Part shown: piece after piece, positions 1 through 9,147 of the stretch
Numbering within the stretch: the stretch's first letter is position 1
Layout of the letters: each line of letters begins with the position of its first letter
Source of the DNA: Streptococcus oralis
Lineage (GTDB): Bacteria; Bacillota; Bacilli; Lactobacillales; Streptococcaceae
NCBI RefSeq assembly: GCF_023611505.1
Contig: NZ_CP097843.1
Coordinates: 124,001 to 188,000, forward strand
Reading direction: 5' to 3'
Length of the DNA: 64,000 nt
The notes under the pieces: generated by a model
Databases searched by the model: none
The model's input: only the letters and a program-made list of their open reading frames with translations
Told to the model about the DNA's origin: nothing
Translations under genes and position numbers: made by a program

Positions 1-1
1 T

Positions 2-643
2 GAGGATGAGGTTTATCAGGTTGAGTGGAAGACGCTGAGAGAAGTCTGTGATGTGCGCGATGGAACACATGACTCGCCAAATAAAAAAGCTTTTGGTAAA
101 TATTTAATAACCTCCAAGAATGTCAAAAATGGTTCGATAAATTTTGATAGTGCTTATTTTATAAGTGAATCTGACTTTGATAATATTAACAAAAGAAGTA
201 AAGTTGATATTGATGATTTGTTATTTACTATGATTGGAACTGTTGGAGAAGTAGCTCATATTACTGAGGAACCAGACTTTGCTATTAAAAACGTAGGATT
301 AATTAAGACGCAAAGTAGGATTTTAGCAAGATATTTATTACATTATTTACAGTCAACATATGCCAAAGATTATATTTTAAGCAATAGTAGTAAAGGTAGT
401 CAAGTGTTTCTTGGACTTGGGAAATTAAGAAATTTTCCAATACCATATGTGGAACCTAAAATTCAATCTCGTATTGTTCAAGTTCTGGACAATTTTGATA
501 TGGTTTGTAATGACCTAAACATCGGACTTCCTAAGGAGATTGAACTTCGTCAAAAACAGTATGAATATTTTAGAGAAAAACTCTTGACATTCACCGCCGA
601 AGGCGTGTACACTGACAGTACAGTACAGACAAGACCTCATTAG
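2..643 (+). CDS. hsdS: Type I restriction-modification specificity subunit HsdS, first half (5' end outside window)
   Basis: The reading frame is open from base 2, so the gene starts upstream of the window. HsdS supplies the DNA-recognition part of the HsdMS methyltransferase and HsdRMS nuclease. The visible part holds a target-recognition domain that opens with [19 protein letters not shown], followed by a conserved helical spacer with [14 protein letters not shown] around base 530-570. The frame ends at a TAG (641-643) within a sequence that, one frame over, continues smoothly into the next ORF ([19 protein letters not shown]). This is therefore the N-terminal half of a normally two-domain HsdS, cut by a frameshift in a 5-bp repeat tract. 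A half-subunit could still work as a homodimer; that is inference. Confidence 0.88.
   Translation, partial: EDEVYQVEWKTLREVCDVRDGTHDSPNKKAFGKYLITSKNVKNGSINFDSAYFISESDFDNINKRSKVDIDDLLFTMIGTVGEVAHITEEPDFAIKNVGLIKTQSRILARYLLHYLQSTYAKDYILSNSSKGSQVFLGLGKLRNFPIPYVEPKIQSRIVQVLDNFDMVCNDLNIGLPKEIELRQKQYEYFREKLLTFTAEGVYTDSTVQTRPH
615..628. repeat. Pentanucleotide repeat tract (ACAGT unit, 2.8 copies) at the hsdS frameshift
   Basis: ACAGTACAGTACAG has period 5. In the present state the upstream hsdS frame runs into a TAG 13 bases downstream. Adding one 5-base unit joins it to the downstream hsdS frame as [16 protein letters not shown]. Slipped-strand change of copy number would therefore switch between split and full-length HsdS. 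Confidence 0.75.
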
Positions 644-647
644 GCTC

Positions 648-1256
648 TTGAACTGGGTTTTTGGTCCAATTCGGGTGGAATTGGGAGCTATATGTGACTT
701 TGTAAGAGGGAATGGACTTCAGAAGAAAGATTTTACAGAAATTGGGAAATCTGTTGTTCACTACGGACAAATTTACACTAAATACGATTTTTCAGTCTCT
801 GAAACTCTCTCAAAAACTAGTGAAATAGTGTTCAAAAAGTTAAAAAAAGCACAACCAAATGACTTGGTAATGGCAACTACATCTGAGAATGTTGAAGATG
901 TTGGAAAAGCAATTGTTTGGGAAGGAAAAGAAGAGATCGGTATTTCTGGAGATAGTTATATCATTCAAACTACCCAAAATTCACGTTACTTAAATTATTG
1001 GCTGAGATCTACTTCTTTTCAAACTCAAAAGGAAAGAAAAGTGACGGGCACAAAAGTTATTCGTATCAATTCGAAGGATATAGAAAAATTTCAAATCATC
1101 CTCCCATCCCTTACAGAACAAGTAAGAATCGTCTCCATTCTTGACAATTTCAATACTTTAACCAACTCTCTTTCTGAGGGTCTTCCAAAAGAAATCGAAC
1201 TGAGACAGAAACAGTATGAATACTGGCGGGAACAATTGCTAAATTTTGATTTATAG
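648..1256 (+). CDS. hsdS: HsdS second half (second target-recognition domain)
   Basis: This 202-aa frame contains the second target-recognition domain of HsdS ([17 protein letters not shown] onward) and ends with a second copy of the conserved helix, [19 protein letters not shown]. The first possible start is TTG at 648, with no convincing Shine-Dalgarno. The same frame is open further upstream through the repeat tract, which supports its being the 3' part of one hsdS gene rather than an independent gene. It would be read either as part of a full-length HsdS after a frame change or by weak re-initiation. It is followed 19 bases later by the AAA ATPase. Confidence 0.82.
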   Translation: MNWVFGPIRVELGAICDFVRGNGLQKKDFTEIGKSVVHYGQIYTKYDFSVSETLSKTSEIVFKKLKKAQPNDLVMATTSENVEDVGKAIVWEGKEEIGISGDSYIIQTTQNSRYLNYWLRSTSFQTQKERKVTGTKVIRINSKDIEKFQIILPSLTEQVRIVSILDNFNTLTNSLSEGLPKEIELRQKQYEYWREQLLNFDL

Positions 1257-1275
1257 AAAAGAATAGGAAAGGGAT

Positions 1276-2460
1276 ATGGCAAAAGCGCTAAGTGATATTG
1301 CACAAGAGTTAAAAGCTTCGGATCAGAAAGTTCAGCTGATTTACGCCTTTAATGGGACAGGAAAGACCAGACTCTCTAAAGAGTTTGCTAAGTTGTTTCA
1401 AGCTGAAGAAGGCGGTCTTACGAGAGATAAGATTCTTTATTATAATGCTTTTACTGAGGACTTGTTCTATTGGGATAATGATCTTGACGGCAATCGGGAT
1501 TTTAAACTGAAGATTCAGCCAAATTCTTTTATATCTTGGATTATTCAAGAGCAGGGACAGGATCAGAATATTATTTCGCATTTTCAGCATTATACAAATG
1601 ATAAAATGACACCTTCATTTCTTTTGTCAGATGGTCATATTCTTTTCACTATTCAAAGTGGTGATGGTGAGGATAGACTAAACGAACAAATTAAGTTATC
1701 CAAAGGTGAAGAGAGCAATTTTATTTGGTCTATTTTTTATACATTGCTAGAGCTAGTTATTAGTGAGCTTGATATACTAGAACCTGATGAACGTAGTACT
1801 AGAGAGTTTGATGATTTAAAGTATGTATTTATTGATGACCCAGTTTCATCATTAGATGAAAACCACTTGATAGAAGTTGCATCAAATTTAGGTAAGTTAA
1901 TTAGAACGAGTAAGTCTGATCTTAAATTTATAATAACAACTCACAATCCTTTATTCTATAACGTCTTATATAATGAGTTAAAAAATATTAAAAGGAATGA
2001 GAGATATAGTAAGCGAGCTATTGACGAAGAAACTGGAGAGAATAGAACCTATATTGACACCCGAAAAGTTCCTGATAGTAGTAGATTTAGATTTGAAAAA
2101 TTAGAAGATGGATCATATAAGCTGATACCTCAACCAGATGACTCTCCTTTTGCTTATCATAATTTTTTAAGAAAATCATTACATAAAGCTATAGAAGACA
2201 ATTTGGTTTATAAATATCATTTTAATTTTTTAAGAAATCTTTACGAGAAAACAGCAACTTTCCTAGGGTATCAAAATTGGCAGGATTTATTGCCACGTGA
2301 TAATGAAGGAAGTTTTAGTAACTATGAGTCAAGGATATTAAATATTTCTAGTCATTCTAAAGTATCAACCGAGGAAGATGAACTAGTAACCCTCCCAGAA
2401 ACTGCGCTTTTAAAAAACCTGTTACAGCATTTAGAGAGCACTTGCAATTATAAGGAGTAA
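1276..2460 (+). CDS. AAA family ATPase inside the type I RM operon, anticodon-nuclease-like candidate
   Basis: A 394-aa protein with Walker A AFNGTGKT near residue 25, a signature-like [11 protein letters not shown] and Walker [13 protein letters not shown], followed by ITTHNP. This layout is typical of the AAA_13/PrrC/RloC class of ABC-type ATPases. It sits between hsdS and hsdR, as RM-associated guard proteins do. In the C-terminal part, R320, E324 (RNLYE) and H360 (ISSH) are spaced much like the Arg-Glu-His triad described for the PrrC anticodon nuclease. That resemblance is suggestive only, because related AAA_13 ATPases carry similar residues. The start at 1276 follows AGGAAAGGG. The stop (2460) and the hsdR start (2463) are nearly contiguous, so the two are co-transcribed. 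Confidence 0.65.
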   Translation: MAKALSDIAQELKASDQKVQLIYAFNGTGKTRLSKEFAKLFQAEEGGLTRDKILYYNAFTEDLFYWDNDLDGNRDFKLKIQPNSFISWIIQEQGQDQNIISHFQHYTNDKMTPSFLLSDGHILFTIQSGDGEDRLNEQIKLSKGEESNFIWSIFYTLLELVISELDILEPDERSTREFDDLKYVFIDDPVSSLDENHLIEVASNLGKLIRTSKSDLKFIITTHNPLFYNVLYNELKNIKRNERYSKRAIDEETGENRTYIDTRKVPDSSRFRFEKLEDGSYKLIPQPDDSPFAYHNFLRKSLHKAIEDNLVYKYHFNFLRNLYEKTATFLGYQNWQDLLPRDNEGSFSNYESRILNISSHSKVSTEEDELVTLPETALLKNLLQHLESTCNYKE

Positions 2461-2462
2461 TT

Positions 2463-5400
2463 ATGTCTGAAAGTACATTCACTACAGCTATTGTTGAGTC
2501 AGATAATTTTATCATTTTAGAAAAGTATACCAAGCTAGAACAGCCTAGTCAGTATCAGACAGAGGCGGACTTGGAGAAGGAGCTGATTGCTGACTTGCGC
2601 CAGCAAGGATACGAGTATCTTACTTATTTGACGACCCCAGAGGCGCTTTTGGCTAATCTCAAGACCCAGATGGAAGTTCTGAATAATGTGGTTTTTACAG
2701 ATGCTGAGTGGTTGCGCTTCTTGGATGAGTACCTCAATAAACCCAGTGACAGTTTGATTGATCGTACCAGAAAACTTCATGACAACTATATTTATGATTT
2801 TATCTTTGATGATGGGCATATCCAGAATATCTATCTATGGGATAAGAAAAATATTAGTCGAAATAAACTGCAAGTCATTAATCAAATGAAGCAAGTTGGT
2901 ACCAGCAGCAATCGTTATGATGTGACCTTGCTGGTAAATGGATTGCCTCTGGTACAAATTGAGCTTAAAAAACGCGGAGTTGCGATTCGAGAGGCCTTTA
3001 ATCAGGTGCACAGATATAGTAAAGAGAGTTTCAATGAGGAGAATTCTCTCTTTAAGTACCTTCAGATTTTTATCATCTCAAACGGAACGGATACTCGGTA
3101 TTTTGCTAATACGACCAAGCGAGATAAGAATTCTTATGAGTTCACCATGAACTGGGCTTTGAAAAATAATAATCCTATTAAGGACTTGAAGGACTTTACA
3201 GCAACTTTCTTAAGTCAACAGACCTTGTTAAATGTCTTGATAAATTATTCTGTCTTTGATACTAATGACACTCTTCTCATCATGCGTCCTTATCAGATTG
3301 CGGCAACTGAGAGAATCATCTGGAAGATACGTTCAGCTATTGCTTCAAAAATCAAAAGCGGTCCTGATACAGGTGGCTATATTTGGCATACTACCGGTTC
3401 AGGGAAGACCCTGACAAGTTTTAAAGCTGCTAGACTTGCTACTGAGATGGAAGAAGTGGATAAGGTTTTCTTTGTGGTGGACCGCAAGGACTTGGATTAT
3501 CAGACTATGAAAGAGTACCAGCGATTTTCACCTGACTCAGTCAACGGTTCAAATAGCACTGCAGGACTCAAACGCAATATCGAGAAGGATGATAATAAAA
3601 TTGTCGTGACGACCATTCAGAAGCTTAACAATTTTATGAGCAGTGAGAGCCAGCATGAAATTTATCAAAAGCAAGTGGTTTTCATTTTTGATGAATGTCA
3701 TCGTTCTCAGTTTGGTGAAGCGCAAAAGCGGCTCAGGCAGAAATTTAAGAAATATTGTCAGTTTGGTTTTACGGGCACACCGATTTTACCAGACAAGTAT
3801 GATGCCTCAGGTAAACTAATTCGAAAGGGAAATGCATTAGGGACAGACACGACCGTATCTGTTTTCGGTCGTGAGTTACATGCCTATGTGCTTACTGATG
3901 CGATTCGAGATCAAAAAGTTCTGAAGTTCATGGTGGATTATAACGACGTTCGTCCGAAGTTTAAGTCAATTGAAAGCGAGCAGGACTTGGCCAAGTTGTC
4001 TGCAGCTGAAAATAAAAAAGCGCTGCTTCATCCGACTCGAATTGCTGAAATATCTAGGTATGTCTTAGATCATTTTGATCAAAAAACGCATCGATTAACT
4101 GGTAAAGGTTTCAATGCTATGTTTGCTGTTTCAAGTGTTGATGCAGCAAAAGCCTACTATCAAGAGTTGCAAAATCAGCAAAAAGATTCTGAAAAACCAT
4201 TGAAGATTGCGACTATCTTTTCCTATGCTGCGAATGAGTCTCAGGTGGCTATTGGTGAAATTGATGATGAGAGCTTTTCACCGGCAGATTTAGCGGATAT
4301 TAGTAGTAAAGAATTTTTGAGTAGCTGTATAGCTGATTATAATCAGTTATTTGGCACTAATTTTACGATTAACGGTAATGATTTCCAGAATTACTATCGT
4401 GATTTGGCTAAACGCGTCAAAAATCGGGAAGTGGATCTCTTAATTGTAGTTGGGATGTTCTTGACTGGCTTTGATGCACCGACTTTAAATACTTTATTTG
4501 TGGATAAAAATCTGAGATATCATGGTTTAATCCAAGCTTTTTCACGCACCAATCGAATTTATGATGCTACCAAGTCATTTGGAAATATTGTAACCTTCTG
4601 GGATTTAGAGAAGGCTACAACTGATGCTATTAAGCTATTTGGAAAGACTGAGACAGCAGAAGTCTTGCTCGAACGATCTTATCAAGAGTATATGATAGGT
4701 TTTACGGAGGCCGGTGAAGAGCAAAAGGGTTATATGGACGTTGTTCAAGAGTTACAAGAAAAATTTCCGGATCCGCAAGCTATCATTAAAGAGCGTGATA
4801 AGAAAGAATTTGTCTCTTTATTTGGTCAATTTCTTCGTTTAGATAATATCTTACAAAACTACGATGATTTCATGAGTCTACGAGCTTTACAAGAACTTGA
4901 TATCTTAGATGATAAGGCTGTAGAGGCTTTCAAGGAACGTTTCCATGTGGACGATGAAACTCTGGAGGAGTTATCTAGGCTAGACATCCCAAGTACTAGG
5001 GAAATTCAAGACTACCGTTCAACCTATAATGACATTAAGTCATGGTATGAAAATGAACGCCGTAATCGGGAAGATAACGAATCTAAAGTTGATTGGGATT
5101 CGATTGTTTTTGAAGTTGAATTACTAAAATCCCAAGAAATCAATCTAGACTATATCTTAGAGCTAATTTTTGAGACTAATAAAAAGGTTTCAGATAAGGA
5201 TGAACTGGTTTCGGAAATTACTCGGACGATTCGAGCAAGTCTTGGCAATCGAGCTAAGGAAGATTTGATAGTCGCTTTCATCCATGACAGTGACTTAGAT
5301 AGTTTTGCTGATAAATCAGATATCATTGAACAGTTCTTTATTTTTGCGCAAGGTGAGCAGAAAAGGGAAGCGGATGAGTTGATACGGATTGAGGGATTAA

Positions 5401-5594
5401 ATGAACAAAGTGCTAAGCGCTACATACAAGCTTCGTTGAAGCGTGAGTATGCTAGTGAAAATGGAAATGATTTGAATGAAGCTCTGCCGAAAATGAGCCC
5501 ACTAAATCCACAATATCGTACAAAAAAACAAACCGTTTTTCAAAAGATCAGTCGTTTTGTTGAAAAATTCAAGGGAATTGGTGGAGATATTTAA
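2463..5594 (+). CDS. hsdR: Type I restriction endonuclease subunit R
   Basis: This 1043-aa protein is the motor/nuclease subunit that translocates and cuts unmodified DNA. The N-terminal nuclease core is visible as YDVTLLVNG...VQIELKKRG (about residues 155-175), the D...ExK pattern of the PD-(D/E)XK fold. The SF2 helicase part follows: Walker A HTTGSGKT near residue 310, [10 protein letters not shown], the DECH box near 410, FTGTPI, and [12 protein letters not shown] with AFSRTNR for the later motifs. The length is normal for the family and no disruption is seen. It is the last gene of the hsd operon; hsdM must lie upstream of the window. Confidence 0.95.
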   Translation: MSESTFTTAIVESDNFIILEKYTKLEQPSQYQTEADLEKELIADLRQQGYEYLTYLTTPEALLANLKTQMEVLNNVVFTDAEWLRFLDEYLNKPSDSLIDRTRKLHDNYIYDFIFDDGHIQNIYLWDKKNISRNKLQVINQMKQVGTSSNRYDVTLLVNGLPLVQIELKKRGVAIREAFNQVHRYSKESFNEENSLFKYLQIFIISNGTDTRYFANTTKRDKNSYEFTMNWALKNNNPIKDLKDFTATFLSQQTLLNVLINYSVFDTNDTLLIMRPYQIAATERIIWKIRSAIASKIKSGPDTGGYIWHTTGSGKTLTSFKAARLATEMEEVDKVFFVVDRKDLDYQTMKEYQRFSPDSVNGSNSTAGLKRNIEKDDNKIVVTTIQKLNNFMSSESQHEIYQKQVVFIFDECHRSQFGEAQKRLRQKFKKYCQFGFTGTPILPDKYDASGKLIRKGNALGTDTTVSVFGRELHAYVLTDAIRDQKVLKFMVDYNDVRPKFKSIESEQDLAKLSAAENKKALLHPTRIAEISRYVLDHFDQKTHRLTGKGFNAMFAVSSVDAAKAYYQELQNQQKDSEKPLKIATIFSYAANESQVAIGEIDDESFSPADLADISSKEFLSSCIADYNQLFGTNFTINGNDFQNYYRDLAKRVKNREVDLLIVVGMFLTGFDAPTLNTLFVDKNLRYHGLIQAFSRTNRIYDATKSFGNIVTFWDLEKATTDAIKLFGKTETAEVLLERSYQEYMIGFTEAGEEQKGYMDVVQELQEKFPDPQAIIKERDKKEFVSLFGQFLRLDNILQNYDDFMSLRALQELDILDDKAVEAFKERFHVDDETLEELSRLDIPSTREIQDYRSTYNDIKSWYENERRNREDNESKVDWDSIVFEVELLKSQEINLDYILELIFETNKKVSDKDELVSEITRTIRASLGNRAKEDLIVAFIHDSDLDSFADKSDIIEQFFIFAQGEQKREADELIRIEGLNEQSAKRYIQASLKREYASENGNDLNEALPKMSPLNPQYRTKKQTVFQKISRFVEKFKGIGGDI

Positions 5595-5637
5595 GAATTA
5601 TTTGATTGAGTAACGAAATAAATCTGCCTAAACAATA

Positions 5638-5675
5638 AAAAGTAGCTATCAAATATGCTTAAGGGCTGCTTTTTT
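5638..5675 (+). terminator. Probable terminator of the hsd operon
   Basis: AAAAGTAGC pairs imperfectly (one G-U) with GCTGCTTTT across an 18-nt loop and is followed by a T-run, 44 bases after the hsdR stop. Confidence 0.5.
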
Positions 5676-6080
5676 ATTATTCTATTTTCTGCTTTTAGGA
5701 AATTGTTTCTATCATTTTTGAGAATCTCAAAATATACTTAAGGTGAAGATGGTGGCTATCTTGTTGGACTTATTAGAAGGACGCTTCTTAATCCAGATAA
5801 TCTTTATGATAGTTGCTTTCTAGAATATACTAGGATAAAGGATTTTTCTAAAAATTTCTGAGGTTGGTTGCTGAACTATTATTTGAAAATTAATTAGGTT
5901 GATTACGTCTAGACGTTTTTATCCCTATATCTGAACTTGCATCCGGATGAACATATCGCGGTGCTGCTCCTGGATGACCTCGCAGATATAATTACCCACA
6001 GGAGTATATTCAGCTTGGATTAGAGCTTGGTGAAAATGTGGCAGAGCTTATAACTAAAATAGACCTCCCACATCAACTCC
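5676..6080. other. Gene-free stretch with decayed coding remnants
   Basis: No intact gene is visible. Short open stretches separated by stops occur, for example 5746-5862 (EDGGYLVGLIRRTLLNPDN...) and 6026-6121 (GLELGENVAELITKIDLPH...). They look like debris of one or more lost genes, but I do not recognise the families. Confidence 0.4.
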
Positions 6081-6108
6081 TTGACACTTCGTCAGCTTTT
6101 GATACAAT
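6081..6108 (+). promoter_or_regulatory. Sigma-70-type promoter of the nucleoside phosphorylase gene
   Basis: TTGACA (6081-6086) and TACAAT (6103-6108) are separated by 16 bases. A strong Shine-Dalgarno (GAGGAGGTGG) precedes the ATG at 6134. Confidence 0.8.
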
Positions 6109-6133
6109 AGTACAAAATTAGAGGAGGTGGGCT

Positions 6134-6898
6134 ATGATTCAGAAGCATGCGATTCCCATTTTAGAGTTTGACGACAATCCCCAAGCGGTCCTTATGTCCA
6201 ATCACGAGGGTTTAGACTTAAAGTTGCCAAAGAAATGCATCTATGCATTTTTGGAGGAAGAGATTGACCGCTACGCTCAGGAAGCAGGAGCGGACTGTGT
6301 TGGTGAGTTCGTTTCAGCCACCAAGACTTATCCAGTCTACGTCCTCAACTACAAGGGTGAGAAGATTTGTCTGGCCCAGGCGCCCGTGGGGTCTGCCCCA
6401 GCGGCCCAGTTTATGGATTGGTTGATTGGCTATGGTGTGGAGCAAATCATATCCACTGGAACCTGTGGCGTCCTAGCCGATATAGAGGAAAATGCCTTTC
6501 TCATCCCTATTCGCGCTCTGCGAGATGAGGGGACCAGCTACCACTATGTAGCACCTTCTCGTTATATGGAGATGCAGATTGAGGCTATCTCTGCCATTGA
6601 GCAAGTCTTGGAACAAAGAGGCATTCCTTACGAGGAGGTTATGACTTGGACGACAGATGGTTTTTACCGAGAGACAGCTGAAAAGGTTGCCTATCGTAAG
6701 GAAGAAGGCTGTGCTGTTGTGGAGATGGAGTGCTCTGCTCTTGCGGCAGTAGCTCAGTTACGTAGGGTTGTCTGGGGAGAACTGCTCTTTACCGCAGATT
6801 CCCTGGCGGATCTAGATAACTACGACAGTCGTGACTGGGGTTCGGAAGCTTTTGATAAGGCGCTCGAACTCTGTCTTGCTATTGTGCATCACATGTGA
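6134..6898 (+). CDS. Nucleoside phosphorylase, PNP/UDP family
   Basis: A 254-aa cytosolic enzyme of the purine/uridine phosphorylase superfamily, which splits nucleosides with phosphate into base and ribose-1-phosphate. Family hallmarks are the phosphate/ribose-binding stretches APVGSAPAAQF and ISTGTCGVL, and the C-terminal VVEMECSALAAVAQ, which matches the conserved ME-containing substrate loop. The substrate (uridine or purine nucleoside) cannot be decided from sequence. It has its own promoter and a strong ribosome-binding site. It ends seven bases before the -10-associated region of trkH, so it is probably monocistronic with possible read-through. Confidence 0.85.
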   Translation: MIQKHAIPILEFDDNPQAVLMSNHEGLDLKLPKKCIYAFLEEEIDRYAQEAGADCVGEFVSATKTYPVYVLNYKGEKICLAQAPVGSAPAAQFMDWLIGYGVEQIISTGTCGVLADIEENAFLIPIRALRDEGTSYHYVAPSRYMEMQIEAISAIEQVLEQRGIPYEEVMTWTTDGFYRETAEKVAYRKEEGCAVVEMECSALAAVAQLRRVVWGELLFTADSLADLDNYDSRDWGSEAFDKALELCLAIVHHM

Positions 6899-6915
6899 GT
6901 GCTCTTACTGTTTTT

Positions 6916-6925
6916 ATGGTACAAT
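6916..6925 (+). promoter_or_regulatory. Extended -10 promoter giving a leaderless trkH transcript
   Basis: ATGGTACAAT includes the TGn extension and TACAAT at 6920-6925. The ATG of trkH begins seven bases after the -10 box, where transcription would normally start, and no Shine-Dalgarno lies in between. Confidence 0.6.
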
Positions 6926-6931
6926 GTAGCT

Positions 6932-8311
6932 ATGTTATTCAAATCTTTTTTGGAAAAAATCAAGACGACGCTGGTTCGGTTATCGCCAGCCCGTCGCATC
7001 TTTTTAAGTTTTGCCATAGTTATCTTCTTGGGCTCGCTCCTTTTAAGCCTCCCTTTGGTTCAAGCAACAACGTCACAAGCAACCTACTTTGACCATCTCT
7101 TTACGACTGTGTCCATGGTCTGTGTGACAGGGCTCTTCACCCAGCCGGTGGCCTCTACTTACAATATCTGGGGCCAGTTGATCTGTATGCTCTTAATCCA
7201 GATCGGTGGTTTGGGGCTTATGACCTTTATTGGAATCTTTTATATCCAAGGGAAACAAAAGCTCAGTCTTCGTAGCCGTGAGACTATTCAAGAAAGTTTT
7301 AGTTATGGGGAAACCCAGTCTTTAAAGGACTTTATCCGCTCGATCTTTCTGACGACTTTTCTGGTGGAAGGACTCGGTGCCTTTCTCCTGAGTTTCCGCT
7401 TTATTCCTGAATTTGGCTGGGGACGAGGGATTTTAACCTCTATCTTTTTGGCTATTTCAGCTTTCTGCAATGCTGGATTTGATAATTTTGGAAGTACGAG
7501 TTTGGCAGTCTTTCAGACGGACCCTTTGATTAATCTAGTGATTGCAGGCTTAATTATCACGGGTGGTCTAGGATTTATGGTCTGGTTTGATCTAGCGACC
7601 CAGTTTGGGAAAAAGAAAAAACGACGCCTGCGTTTCCATACCAAACTAGTTCTCTTTCTAACAGCGGGAATTTTATTCTTTGGAACGGTATCGACCCTTT
7701 TGATTGAGTGGAACAATTCAGGGACGATTGGAAATCTTAGTTTCCCAGAGAAACTGCTGGTTAGCTTTTTCCAGACCGTCAGCATGAGAACAGCAGGATT
7801 TGCTTCAATTGACTACACCCAGGCTCGACCGGTGACCTTGTTCATCTATATCCTACAGATGTTTCTGGGAGGGGCGCCTGGAGGAACAGCAGGGGGACTC
7901 AAGATTACGACCTTCTTTGTCTTGTTGGTCTTTGCCCGTAGCGAACTATTGGGCTTGCCTCATGCCAATGTGGCTCGGAGGACCATTGAACCCCGAACCG
8001 TGCAAAAATCTTTCAGTGTCTTTATTATCTTCTTGCTAACATTCTTGCTGGGCTTGATCCTGTTAGGGATAACAGCAGAGGGAAATCCGCGCTTTATCTA
8101 CCTCATGTTTGAGACCATTTCAGCCCTTGCGACAGTTGGAGTGACGGCAAATTTAACGCCGGAGTTAGGCAAGTTAGCTCTCAGCATCGTGATGTTGTTG
8201 ATGTTTATCGGCCGTATTGGTCCCTTGACACTATTGGTCAGTGTAGCGGAATACCAGCCAGACAAGAAAGATTTGATTCACTATATGAAAGCAGATATCA
8301 CCATTGGATAA
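6932..8311 (+). CDS. trkH: TrkH-family potassium uptake membrane subunit
   Basis: A 459-aa membrane protein that forms the K+-conducting pore of a Trk/Ktr uptake system. It shows the four-fold membrane-pore-membrane design with pore segments such as TVSMVCVTGLF, SAFCNAGFDNFG, QTVSMRTAGFAS and SALATVGVTANLT, each with a filter glycine. An in-frame GTG at 6899 would add 11 residues, but I prefer ATG 6932 because a -10 box lies just upstream of it. The gene overlaps nothing and is followed 13 bases later by the regulatory subunit. In S. pneumoniae the homologous pair is known to be controlled by c-di-AMP. Confidence 0.92.
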   Translation: MLFKSFLEKIKTTLVRLSPARRIFLSFAIVIFLGSLLLSLPLVQATTSQATYFDHLFTTVSMVCVTGLFTQPVASTYNIWGQLICMLLIQIGGLGLMTFIGIFYIQGKQKLSLRSRETIQESFSYGETQSLKDFIRSIFLTTFLVEGLGAFLLSFRFIPEFGWGRGILTSIFLAISAFCNAGFDNFGSTSLAVFQTDPLINLVIAGLIITGGLGFMVWFDLATQFGKKKKRRLRFHTKLVLFLTAGILFFGTVSTLLIEWNNSGTIGNLSFPEKLLVSFFQTVSMRTAGFASIDYTQARPVTLFIYILQMFLGGAPGGTAGGLKITTFFVLLVFARSELLGLPHANVARRTIEPRTVQKSFSVFIIFLLTFLLGLILLGITAEGNPRFIYLMFETISALATVGVTANLTPELGKLALSIVMLLMFIGRIGPLTLLVSVAEYQPDKKDLIHYMKADITIG

Positions 8312-8324
8312 GAAAGGAAGAACG

Positions 8325-8990
8325 ATGTCAGATCGGACGATTGGAATTTTAGGCTTGGGAATTTTTGGGAGCAGTGTTTTGGCTGCTCTTGCCAAGCATC
8401 ATATGAATATCATTGCTATTGATGACCACGAGGAGCGCATTAATCAATTTGAACCCGTGCTGGCGCGTGGGGTAGTTGGAGATATCACGGATGAAGAACT
8501 CCTTCTATCAGCGGGGATTGACACCTGTGATACCGTAGTTGTCGCAACGGGGGAAAATTTGGAGTCCAGTGTTCTTGCGGTTATGCACTGCAAGAGTCTA
8601 GGAGTGCCGACCGTCATTGCCAAGGTCAAAAGTCATACAGCTAAAAAAGTTCTAGAAAAAATCGGTGCGGACGCAGTCATCTCTCCAGAGTTTGAAATGG
8701 GGCGTTCGTTAGCGCAGAGAATTCTCTTTCATAACAGCGTAGATGTCTTTCAGTTGGACAAGAATGTTTCAATTGTCGAGATGAGAATCCCCCAATCTTG
8801 GGGGGGGAAAAGCCTTAGCCAGCTAGATTTACGTGGGCGATACAATCTCAATGTACTTGGATTTCGTGACTATGAAAATTCTCCTCTAGATGTTCAATTC
8901 GGTCCCGATGACCTTTTACGGTCAGGCGCCTATATCATGGCGGTGATTAATAACCAACATTTGGATACTCTAACAGAGCTTAGTGAGTAG
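8325..8990 (+). CDS. trkA: TrkA-type regulatory subunit of potassium uptake (CabP-like)
   Basis: A 221-aa cytosolic gating protein. It has an N-terminal Rossmann RCK_N domain with the nucleotide-binding GILGLGIFGSSV motif (about residues 5-16) and acidic IDDHEERI at the end of the second strand, then a C-terminal RCK_C domain (from about residue 135, MRIPQSWGGKSL). Its S. pneumoniae homologue (CabP) binds c-di-AMP through the C-terminal domain and acts on TrkH. The start at 8325 is chosen over an upstream TTG because AAGGAAG lies at the right distance. It is co-transcribed with trkH. Confidence 0.92.
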   Translation: MSDRTIGILGLGIFGSSVLAALAKHHMNIIAIDDHEERINQFEPVLARGVVGDITDEELLLSAGIDTCDTVVVATGENLESSVLAVMHCKSLGVPTVIAKVKSHTAKKVLEKIGADAVISPEFEMGRSLAQRILFHNSVDVFQLDKNVSIVEMRIPQSWGGKSLSQLDLRGRYNLNVLGFRDYENSPLDVQFGPDDLLRSGAYIMAVINNQHLDTLTELSE

Positions 8991-9067
8991 GAGAGGAAGG
9001 GCTGTTTTCTTCCTCAATGATTAATGAATCAATATAAGTATTTTATAAGAGGGATTTAAGAAAAATT

Positions 9068-9109
9068 TTAACTTTTTCTTAATCCTTTTTAATTTTAGGA
9101 GATTATACT
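9068..9109 (+). promoter_or_regulatory. pavB promoter with three phased TTAA half-sites
   Basis: TATACT at 9104-9109 is the likely -10; the -35 position (9081-9086, AATCCT) is poor. TTAA occurs at 9068, 9079 and 9089, that is at 10-11 base spacing, overlapping the -35. S. aureus SaeR is known to bind GTTAA-N6-GTTAA, and the neighbouring TCS08 is SaeRS-like, so an RR08 activator site is inferred. Confidence 0.5.
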
Positions 9110-9147
9110 AGAGTCATCAAAAAAAAGAAAACTCTAAGGAGAAACCT

